NCBI GenBank assembly: GCA_013214275.1
Contig: JABSPP010000124.1
Coordinates: 1-5,730, forward strand
Length of the DNA: 5,730 nucleotides
Source of the DNA: Flavobacteriaceae bacterium
GTDB lineage: Bacteria > Bacteroidota > Bacteroidia > Flavobacteriales > Flavobacteriaceae
Reading direction: 5' to 3'
Position numbers and translations under genes: made by a program. Shown one piece after another: positions 1-5,730 of the stretch; the first letter of the stretch is position 1, and each line of letters begins with the position of its first letter. The notes below the pieces were generated by a model. The model searched no databases. It saw nothing but the letters and a program-made list of their open reading frames with translations, and was not told where the DNA came from.

Positions 1-53
1 TAATTGAGACCTAAATGGGTAACCCTATATTTTTTATAAGTAGCTAAAAAATT

Positions 54-61
54 TAATTTTG
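54..61 (+). promoter_or_regulatory. Possible Bacteroidota -7 promoter box (TAATTTTG)
   Basis: The octamer fits the TAnnTTTG -7 consensus known for Bacteroidetes primary sigma factors. Transcription would start a few bases downstream, near 66-68, directly at the TTGTAC repeats, which is where an autorepressor would be expected to bind. No matching -33 TTG is visible at the usual spacing. The motif is also easy to meet by chance in such AT-rich DNA, so this is only a candidate. Confidence 0.25.
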
Positions 62-64
62 TAA

Positions 65-102
65 TTGTACTTATTTGAGTTAGCTTGTACTTATGTGTAC
101 AA
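65..102. promoter_or_regulatory. Operator-like cluster of TTGTAC half-sites
   Basis: The 10-base sequence TTGTACTTAT occurs at 65-74 and again at 85-94, exactly 20 bases apart, about two helical turns. The second copy is also the left arm of a perfect inverted repeat: TTGTAC at 85-90 and GTACAA at 97-102, with a 6-base spacer. Three half-sites with this geometry are what a dimeric helix-turn-helix regulator would recognise. Their place in front of a small XRE-type gene suggests autoregulation. The repeats are seen directly; the operator role is inferred. Confidence 0.4.
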
Positions 103-171
103 ATTTAAAATAAAAATTTATATATTTATACATTATTTTACAATTTTATATATCTATATGTATATAAATAA

Positions 172-453
172 TATTTTTATTGCAAGACTTTTCACGAAAA
201 ACTAAGAGAATTCTTCAATCAAAGAAGAATTACTAACAAGGTAATATCAGAAGAGATTGGTTATTCTGAGGTGATGGTAAGTCGATATCTAAATAAGAAT
301 AAACCTAACTATGAATTTCTGACTGCAATCGCCAGAAAGTATCCAGAAATAGATTTTAACTACTTGTTTAAAGATCACATTAGCGAACAGATTGACCATA
401 GATTAAAGATCATCGAAACACTAAAGGAAGCTATAGCTACTTTAGAAAAATAA
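172..453 (+). CDS. Small XRE/Cro-type helix-turn-helix protein, start codon missing or non-canonical (possible pseudogene)
   Basis: The open frame runs from just after the TAA at 169-171 to the TAA at 451-453, about 93 codons. It reads as one helix-turn-helix domain. Helix 1 is KTFHEKLREFFNQRRIT (184-234), helix 2 is around NKVISEEIGY (235-264), and recognition helix 3 is around SEVMVSRYLNKNK (265-303). An IDFNYLF segment (349-369) of the kind seen in phage-repressor-like regulators follows. The last 20 or so residues are charged and heptad-like, a likely short coiled coil or dimerisation helix. The oddity is the start: no ATG, GTG or TTG occurs in frame before GTG 271/ATG 274, and starting there would remove helices 1 and 2 and part of helix 3. 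Possible explanations are a lost start codon, a one-base frameshift near 174-178, or a rare start such as ATT 229. The role is probably a DNA-binding regulator, perhaps of its own promoter; no target is known. Family call is fairly sure, functionality is not. Confidence 0.55.
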   Translation, partial: YFYCKTFHEKLREFFNQRRITNKVISEEIGYSEVMVSRYLNKNKPNYEFLTAIARKYPEIDFNYLFKDHISEQIDHRLKIIETLKEAIATLEK

Positions 454-475
454 ATAAATACAAGTATTTAATTTA
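451..475 (+). terminator. Weak AT-only hairpin overlapping the HTH stop codon
   Basis: TAAATAC at 455-461 pairs with GTATTTA at 464-470. The stem extends outward by pairing TAAA (451-454) with TTTA (472-475), leaving A471 as a single bulge. This gives about 11 pairs, only one of them G-C, with a very small loop, followed by an AT-rich tract without a clean T-run. It could help end the HTH transcript, but it is far weaker than a normal intrinsic terminator. Confidence 0.25.
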
Positions 476-584
476 CAATATTTTAATCAGCTTTAAAATG
501 CTTAAGTTGACTAGATGTATACAACATCATGTTTCTTAAAACACGAACAAGTAGTTTCTGTACAATATACTCGAGGAATTCACT

Positions 585-592
585 TACTTTTG
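585..592 (+). promoter_or_regulatory. gldA: Possible Bacteroidota -7 box (TACTTTTG) just before gldA
   Basis: The octamer matches TAnnTTTG exactly. It lies only four bases before the gldA ATG at 597, so if it is used the mRNA would begin at or next to the start codon and be leaderless or nearly so. No -33 TTG is present at the expected distance (roughly 561-567). The match may be chance, with the real promoter further up in 454-584. Confidence 0.25.
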
Positions 593-596
593 TCGA

Positions 597-1490
597 ATGT
601 CTATAACAGTTCAATCAGTTTCAAAATCTTATGGAGGTCAGCTTGCTCTAGATGAAATTTCTTTTTCAGCAAAGCAAGGAGAGATCATTGGGTTTTTGGG
701 ACCCAATGGCGCTGGTAAGTCAACCATGATGAAAATCTTAATAGGGTATATACTTCCCAATCAAGGTGAAGTATCTGTTGGTGGATTGGACGTGCTTTCC
801 AATCCAACCTTGGCACAACACAAGATAGGGTATTTACCAGAACAAAATCCGCTGTATGAGGATATGTATGTCAGAGAATACCTCAGCTTTTGCGCTGCGA
901 TTTTTAAGGTTGGAAAAGAACGGATAAAACAGGTGATCGAACAAGTTGGATTAATACTAGAAGTTCATAAAAAAATTAGTCAATTATCCAAAGGATATCA
1001 ACAACGCGTGGGAATTGCCGCCGCTATTTTACACGATCCTCAGGTATTGATCTTAGACGAGCCTACAACCGGATTGGATCCCAATCAATTGCAGGAAATT
1101 AGAAATTTGATCAAAACGTTGAGCAAAGAGAAGACCATTTTGTTCTCTACGCACATTATGCAAGAGGTAGAGGCTATTTGTGATCGAGTCATCATCATTA
1201 AAAAAGGAAAGTTAATGATAGATAAGCCTTTAATAGATTTAAAAGAAAGTAAACAGCAACACATAGAAGTTACTTTTAATTATAAAATAGAGGAACAGCT
1301 CATTCAGAACTTGCCCTACCTAAAATCCTTTAAGAATAACTTTGACATGACATGGCATCTTACTTTTGACGCCAAAGAAGATATGCGAGCTGCTATTTTT
1401 GATTTTGCTAAAGAGAACGGACTGAAGATTCTAGAGCTCAATTCCCATAATCAGCGTTTGGAGAACCTGTTTAAAGAGATCACCGCTTAA
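597..1490 (+). CDS. gldA: Gliding motility ABC transporter ATP-binding protein GldA
   Basis: This is a cytoplasmic ATPase of an ABC transporter. In Flavobacterium, GldA works with the membrane proteins GldF and GldG and is needed for gliding; what the transporter moves is not settled. All nucleotide-binding motifs are intact in the 297 residues: Walker A GPNGAGKS (35-42), Q-loop glutamine in YLPEQNP (Q83), ABC signature LSKGYQQR (130-137), Walker B LILDEP (151-156, D154/E155), D-loop GLDP (159-162) and the switch histidine in STHIMQE (H186). The signature has K and Y where many ABC proteins have LSGGQ; LSKGYQQR is usual for this subfamily. The C-terminal part (about 205-297), including DMTWHLTF and AIFDFA, matches the GldA-specific tail, and total length fits the family. 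The start gives the expected MSI...VSKSYG beginning. No gldF or gldG is adjacent in the window, which agrees with gldA being unlinked from gldFG in F. johnsoniae. Main alternative is a close paralogue of the same ATPase family. Confidence 0.9.
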   Translation: MSITVQSVSKSYGGQLALDEISFSAKQGEIIGFLGPNGAGKSTMMKILIGYILPNQGEVSVGGLDVLSNPTLAQHKIGYLPEQNPLYEDMYVREYLSFCAAIFKVGKERIKQVIEQVGLILEVHKKISQLSKGYQQRVGIAAAILHDPQVLILDEPTTGLDPNQLQEIRNLIKTLSKEKTILFSTHIMQEVEAICDRVIIIKKGKLMIDKPLIDLKESKQQHIEVTFNYKIEEQLIQNLPYLKSFKNNFDMTWHLTFDAKEDMRAAIFDFAKENGLKILELNSHNQRLENLFKEITA

Positions 1491-1567
1491 TATTTCGAAC
1501 GACTATTTTTAGCGCATTGAAGTAAAGAAAGTCGAAATCACTTTAATATTCATTCAAACAACCGTAA
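1491..1567. other. Convergent spacer between gldA and dnaE
   Basis: These 77 bases separate two genes whose 3' ends face each other, so transcription of both should end here or within the opposite gene. A 7-base inverted repeat is present (ATTTCGA 1492-1498, TCGAAAT 1532-1538), but the loop is 33 bases and no clean T-run follows on either strand. I cannot identify a standard intrinsic terminator. There is no open frame of note. Confidence 0.5.
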
Positions 1568-4500
1568 TTAATTCAGTTTAAAGCTTACGTGATGATTTTC
1601 AAGTGTTTGTAATAATTCTGAGGTGATTTTGATTTTAGTATTTCCACTAGACACATCCAATTCTACTTCCTCCTCTGCATCATAAATCACAAATCGAAGC
1701 GATTGTTTTCCTATGTTGGTTTTAAAGAGGTTCTCAAAAGCAGATATGGATGTTTGATTGATTTGCTGAACGGGAATTTTGATGGTAATTTTCTTACACA
1801 TATCATCCATCACATCATGTAATAATTTAAATTCGGTAAATTTTAATCGTGGATCTCCCTGAATCCCTTCTTTATTAATCCATCCTTCTGAAATAGTAGT
1901 TCTGATATACAGGAACGAGTTGGGAACTAAAAAGTGTTTAAATTTCAAATATTCCTCACCAAAAATTTTAAATTCATAACTATCTGAATAATCTTCAACC
2001 ATAAAAATAGCCCAGCCTTTTCCAGATTTTGAAATGCGATGCTGGACTTCACTCACAATACCACCAAAAGATAAGTTAGCTCCCACATTTTTACTGAGAT
2101 CACCTCTGAAATTTGCTACCGCAGCATTGCAGAATTTCAATTCGTTCTTAAAATCATCTAATGGATGCGCAGAAATATACATTCCCACGACTTCCTTTTC
2201 CTTTGCCAGTTGTTCCATGGTCCCCCATGCCTCTGCAGACGGTATGTCAGGTTCTGGAAATTGTATTTCTGAAGTTTCGCCAAATAGAGAAACTTGCGCC
2301 GAATTGAGATTCTCTTGGTATCTGTTCCCAAATCGAATAGCCTTTTCAATAAAGGATTGACCTTTTTCATCCAAGGCAAAATACTGCGCTCTATGGGTGT
2401 TGGAAAAAGAGTCAAAACCACCAGCTAGAATCAATCCATCAAAAGCTTTTTTATTTGCTGATCTTAAATCCACACGCTTGGTAACATCAAAAATTGATTT
2501 AAATGATCCATTCTCTTTTCGCTCTTTTATAATCGCCTTTACAGCAGAACCACCAACACCTTTAATAGCGCCCATTCCAAAACGGACAGCGCCTTCCTTG
2601 TTTACGGAGAATTTTAAATACGATTCGTTAATATCTGGGCCTAGAACCTCCAACCCCATTCGCTTACATTCTTCCATAAAGAAGGAGACCAATTTGATAT
2701 CACTCATATTATTTGAGAGTACAGAAGCCATATATTCCGCAGGATAATGCGCTTTTAGGTATGCTGTTTGATAAGCAATCCAGGCATAGCACGTAGAATG
2801 AGACTTGTTGAATGCGTACATGGCAAACGACTCCCAGTCTTTCCATATTTTTTGTAGAACATCCTCCTTATGTCCATTAGCATGTGCTTGGTCAATGAAT
2901 TTGGATTTCATTTTTGCCAGTGTAGCCGCTTGTTTTTTTCCCATGGCTTTTCGAAGAATATCAGCCTCACCTTTTGTAAAATCAGCCAATTTTTGTGAGA
3001 GCAGCATTACTTGCTCTTGATATACAGTAATTCCATAGGTTTCGGCCAAATATTCCTCCATTTCTGAAAGATCGTATGTGATTTCTTCTTCACCATGTTT
3101 CCTTCTGATAAAAGAGGGAATATACTCCATGGGTCCTGGTCTGTAGAGAGCATTCATCGCTATTAAGTCGCCAAAGACTGTAGGTCTTAGAGAACGCATA
3201 TGCTTTTGCATTCCAGCAGATTCATATTGGAAGATTCCCACTGTTTCACCACGTTGAAACAGTTCATACGTTTTTTGATCGTCAAGAGGAAAATTTTCTG
3301 GATCCAGCACAACCCCTTGTCGAGCCTTGACAATTTTCACTGTGTCTTTGATTAAAGTCAAGGTTTTCAAACCGAGAAAATCCATTTTTAACAGTCCAGC
3401 ACTCTCTACCACAGCATTGTCAAACTGGGTTACATACATCTCAGAATCTTTAGCAACAGCCACAGGGACATAGTTGGTAATATCTGAAGGCGTGATGATT
3501 ACACCACAGGCATGAATCCCCGTATTCCTAACAGAACCTTCCAAGACCAGAGCTTTATTGACAGTTTCAGCTTCGATTCCTGTTCCTTCTGAAATGGATT
3601 TGAGCTCTTTTACCATCTCTTTTTCTTCTGTCCTCAGACCGGCAATCTTATCCTTACTCTTTGGGTCTTCACCAAAGATATTTTTTAGTTTGATATTTGG
3701 AATTAGCTTTGCAATTCTATCCGCTTCAAACAACGGTAAGTCCAGTACACGAGCCGTATCTCGAATGGAAGACTTAGCAGCCATCGTTCCGTAGGTAATA
3801 ATCTGTGCCACCTGATTGACTCCATATTTTTCAATGACATACTCCATAACACGTCCCCTTCCTTCATCGTCAAAATCAATATCAATATCAGGCATGGAAA
3901 TACGCTCTGGGTTGAGGAAACGCTCAAAAAGTAAGTCGTATTTAATAGGGTCTATATTGGTAATCCAAAGACAATAAGCCACAACAGATCCAGCAGCAGA
4001 CCCACGACCTGGTCCTACAGATACATTCATCTCTCTAGCCGCCCGAATAAAGTCTTCAACAATCAGAAAATAACCTGGGTAGCCCGTATTTTCAATGACC
4101 TTTAATTCAAATTCTAGACGTTCTACAATAGCTTCTGTAAGCTCACTATAGCGTTTTTTAGCACCCTCAAAAGTAAGGTGTCGCAGATAATTGTTTTCAC
4201 CACGCTTACCGCCATCATTTTGGTCTTTGGAGTCTTGAAATTTTATTGGAATATCAAAGGCAGGTAAAAGCACCTCTCTTGCCAGTGTAAAAGGGACAAT
4301 TTTATCTACGATTTCCTGAATGTTCAAAATGGCCTCTGGGATATCAGCAAAGAGCGTTTTCATTTCTTTGGTAGATTTGAAATAATACTCCTCATTGGGT
4401 AGCCCATAACGATAGCCACGACCCTTTCCAACAGGAGTAGCTTGCTTTTCACCGTCTTTAACACATAAAAGAATATCATGTGCGTTGGCATCTTCTTTGT

Positions 4501-5730
4501 TTAGGTAAAAGGTATTGTTAGTCGCCACTGTTTTGATTTGATGCTTACTGGCAAACCTTAATAGTGTTTCATTCACCACTTTTTCATCTTCCTGCTCATG
4601 TCTCATGAGCTCTATGTACAGATCTTCACCAAACTGTTCCTTCCACCAAAGGAGAGCTTCCTCGGCTTGAGATTCCCCTACATTTAAAATTTTGTTTGGA
4701 ACCTCACCATACAAGTTTCCCGTGAGCACTATGATATCTTCTTTATGTTGCTCAACAATTGTTTTGTCGATTCGTGGAACATAGTAAAAACCATCTACAA
4801 AAGCTTTGGAAGACATTTTTGCCAAATTGTGATACCCCTTTTTGTTCTTTGCAAGAAATACCACTTGATATCCATTATCTTTTGTGCTTTTATTGGTATG
4901 ATCGCGACAAATAAAGAATTCACATCCAACGATGGGTTTTATGGGATGTTTTGCGTCTTTATTTGCTCTAGCAATAGTCTCTACAAACTGAAAGGCAGCC
5001 ATCATATTACCCGTATCTGTTAGGGCAACAGCAGACATCCGATCGTCAATTGCAGCATTAACTATATTTCCAATTTGAATGGTAGATTGCAATACTGAAA
5101 ACTGAGTGTGGTTGTGAAGATGAGCAAATTTTGCATTTTCAAGTGCTGCTAGACCTTTTGCTGTTGATTTAGTTGTTTCTGACTCTTTTTGTGCCTCTGA
5201 GCGTTTACGGATTTTTGCACTTTCTTTTTTTAAGTTAATGTGCTGTAAACCAACTACCTGAATGGTTTTTGGATGTACTTCTGAGAAACGCTCAAAATAC
5301 TCATGATCTACGTCTAGTTCTTCTTTGGTAAATTTTCTCAGGCGTATCAATTCCAAAAAGCAACGTGCAGTTGCCTCTACATCAGCTGTTGCATTGTGGG
5401 CTTCATCAAATCCAACACCAAATAAATACTGATGTAATTCTGTTAGTGTTGGGAGTTTAAATTTTCCTCCTCGACCACCAGGGATTCGGCAGAGTTGCGC
5501 AGTATGTTCGGTACAGGTATCAAGAACGGGAAGCTGGGTAAGGTTATTTTTAGCACGCATCCTATGAAACTCACATCCCATAATATTGACGTCAAACCCT
5601 ACATTTTGCCCTACAATAAACGTGGTTTTTTCAAGCACTTCATTAAAGCGCGCCAACCCTTGCTCTAAGGGAATTCCTTGCTCCATGGCAAGGTTTGTTG
5701 AGATACCGTGTATCCGCTCTGCGTCATAGG
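1568..5730 (-). CDS. dnaE: DNA polymerase III subunit alpha with fused N-terminal DEDDh exonuclease (5' end outside window)
   Basis: This is the replicative DNA polymerase catalytic subunit. Numbering from the Met codon at 5684-5686, 1372 residues follow. The frame also stays open for 14 more codons to the edge, reading YDAERIHGISTNLA, so that Met is internal; from remembered flavobacterial homologues about 60 more N-terminal residues are missing. Domains in order: DnaQ-like 3'-5' exonuclease to about residue 126 (Exo II GQNVGFD with D32, Exo III H97 and D102; the Exo I DxE lies off the window); a charged Lys/Glu/Ser linker to about 186; PHP domain from 187 with several metal ligands lost; polymerase core with GPGRGSAAGS (558-567), PDIDIDF (599-605, catalytic D600 and D602), third catalytic Asp in KMDFLGL (D769), RPGPMEYIP (849-857) and the FNKSHS-CYAWIAYQTAYLKAHYP region (959-982); helix-hairpin-helix near 1036-1052; a clamp-binding motif QVSLF (1131-1135); an OB-fold about 1205-1265; and a conserved C-terminal domain ending KLN-stop. 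No frameshift or stop is seen. It converges on gldA; its promoter is outside the window. Confidence 0.96.
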   Translation of the reverse strand, partial: YDAERIHGISTNLAMEQGIPLEQGLARFNEVLEKTTFIVGQNVGFDVNIMGCEFHRMRAKNNLTQLPVLDTCTEHTAQLCRIPGGRGGKFKLPTLTELHQYLFGVGFDEAHNATADVEATARCFLELIRLRKFTKEELDVDHEYFERFSEVHPKTIQVVGLQHINLKKESAKIRKRSEAQKESETTKSTAKGLAALENAKFAHLHNHTQFSVLQSTIQIGNIVNAAIDDRMSAVALTDTGNMMAAFQFVETIARANKDAKHPIKPIVGCEFFICRDHTNKSTKDNGYQVVFLAKNKKGYHNLAKMSSKAFVDGFYYVPRIDKTIVEQHKEDIIVLTGNLYGEVPNKILNVGESQAEEALLWWKEQFGEDLYIELMRHEQEDEKVVNETLLRFASKHQIKTVATNNTFYLNKEDANAHDILLCVKDGEKQATPVGKGRGYRYGLPNEEYYFKSTKEMKTLFADIPEAILNIQEIVDKIVPFTLAREVLLPAFDIPIKFQDSKDQNDGGKRGENNYLRHLTFEGAKKRYSELTEAIVERLEFELKVIENTGYPGYFLIVEDFIRAAREMNVSVGPGRGSAAGSVVAYCLWITNIDPIKYDLLFERFLNPERISMPDIDIDFDDEGRGRVMEYVIEKYGVNQVAQIITYGTMAAKSSIRDTARVLDLPLFEADRIAKLIPNIKLKNIFGEDPKSKDKIAGLRTEEKEMVKELKSISEGTGIEAETVNKALVLEGSVRNTGIHACGVIITPSDITNYVPVAVAKDSEMYVTQFDNAVVESAGLLKMDFLGLKTLTLIKDTVKIVKARQGVVLDPENFPLDDQKTYELFQRGETVGIFQYESAGMQKHMRSLRPTVFGDLIAMNALYRPGPMEYIPSFIRRKHGEEEITYDLSEMEEYLAETYGITVYQEQVMLLSQKLADFTKGEADILRKAMGKKQAATLAKMKSKFIDQAHANGHKEDVLQKIWKDWESFAMYAFNKSHSTCYAWIAYQTAYLKAHYPAEYMASVLSNNMSDIKLVSFFMEECKRMGLEVLGPDINESYLKFSVNKEGAVRFGMGAIKGVGGSAVKAIIKERKENGSFKSIFDVTKRVDLRSANKKAFDGLILAGGFDSFSNTHRAQYFALDEKGQSFIEKAIRFGNRYQENLNSAQVSLFGETSEIQFPEPDIPSAEAWGTMEQLAKEKEVVGMYISAHPLDDFKNELKFCNAAVANFRGDLSKNVGANLSFGGIVSEVQHRISKSGKGWAIFMVEDYSDSYEFKIFGEEYLKFKHFLVPNSFLYIRTTISEGWINKEGIQGDPRLKFTEFKLLHDVMDDMCKKITIKIPVQQINQTSISAFENLFKTNIGKQSLRFVIYDAEEEVELDVSSGNTKIKITSELLQTLENHHVSFKLN

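Larger units (their letters stand above)
1..171. other. AT-rich non-coding region upstream of the HTH gene
   Basis: This stretch is almost entirely A and T, especially after about position 100, and no frame gives a protein-like sequence. It ends with an in-frame TAA at 169-171 that closes the frame of the following HTH gene on its upstream side. It contains the TTGTAC half-site cluster at 65-102 and one Bacteroidota-type -7 box match at 54-61. It most likely holds the promoter and control region of the downstream gene. The rest shows nothing I can name. Confidence 0.6.

Noticed and set aside
1..171. AT-rich block as a mobile-element boundary or replication origin
   Set aside because: No terminal inverted repeats, target-site duplication, integrase or transposase, and no DnaA-box cluster was seen. 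High AT content alone is common in flavobacterial intergenic DNA.
268..276. GAGGTGATG as a strong Shine-Dalgarno plus start for the HTH gene
   Set aside because: GAGGTGAT overlaps the candidate GTG and ATG with no spacing, so it cannot serve them. Bacteroidota rarely rely on Shine-Dalgarno pairing, and the product would lack most of the HTH.
514..533. Overlapping small palindromes (GATGT/ACATC and AACATCATGTT) upstream of gldA as an operator
   Set aside because: The arms are five bases each and no second copy is seen elsewhere in the window. Too little to separate from chance.
1492..1538. ATTTCGA/TCGAAAT inverted repeat as a bidirectional terminator
   Set aside because: The arms are only 7 bases, the loop is 33 bases, and no T-run follows on either strand. 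The fold would be weak.
2034..2360. Plus-strand open frame of about 108 codons inside dnaE
   Set aside because: It lies opposite strongly conserved dnaE coding sequence, has no recognisable domain, and has no separate promoter or context. It is a shadow frame, as are the others at 2158-2421, 2397-2747, 2805-3020, 3558-3794, 3703-3927 and 4745-5023.
5684..5686. Met codon here as the dnaE translation start
   Set aside because: The frame is open upstream to the window edge and encodes conserved exonuclease sequence, so this is an internal methionine; the true start is outside the window.
1..5730. An undescribed multi-gene system spanning the window
   Set aside because: The two large genes are a core replication polymerase and a known motility ATPase in convergent orientation, and the third is a lone small HTH gene. 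Nothing in spacing or content ties them into one system.

Overview
The window most likely comes from a low-GC member of the Flavobacteriaceae (Bacteroidota). Two things point there. One gene is a close match to GldA, the ATPase of the gliding-motility ABC transporter typical of this group. The other large gene is the flavobacterial form of the replicative polymerase DnaE, with a DnaQ-like proofreading exonuclease fused to its N-terminus. No tool was run; family assignments rest on recognised motifs and remembered family sequences.

Layout. Positions 1-171 are extremely AT-rich and hold no gene, but contain a cluster of TTGTAC half-sites that looks like an operator. Positions 172-453 (+) encode a small XRE/Cro-type helix-turn-helix protein whose reading frame is intact but has no recognisable start codon before the middle of the DNA-binding motif; it may be a young pseudogene or have a frameshifted or unusual start. 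A weak AT-only hairpin sits on its stop codon. After 143 bases without a gene comes gldA (597-1490, +). A 77-base convergent spacer separates it from dnaE (1568-5730, -), which fills the rest of the window and runs off the right edge with its 5' end missing.

How the genes work together. They do not form an obvious functional unit. dnaE is a core replication gene transcribed towards gldA, gldA is a stand-alone motility/secretion ATPase gene without gldF or gldG next to it here, and the small HTH gene is accessory. The one possible regulatory link is a TGTACAA element upstream of gldA that repeats the half-site found upstream of the HTH gene. I see no tRNA, rRNA, CRISPR array, insertion sequence or defence/toxin system. 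I did not find a convincing undescribed system; the points most worth checking are the missing HTH start with its operator-like repeats, and the exonuclease-plus-degenerate-PHP architecture of DnaE.
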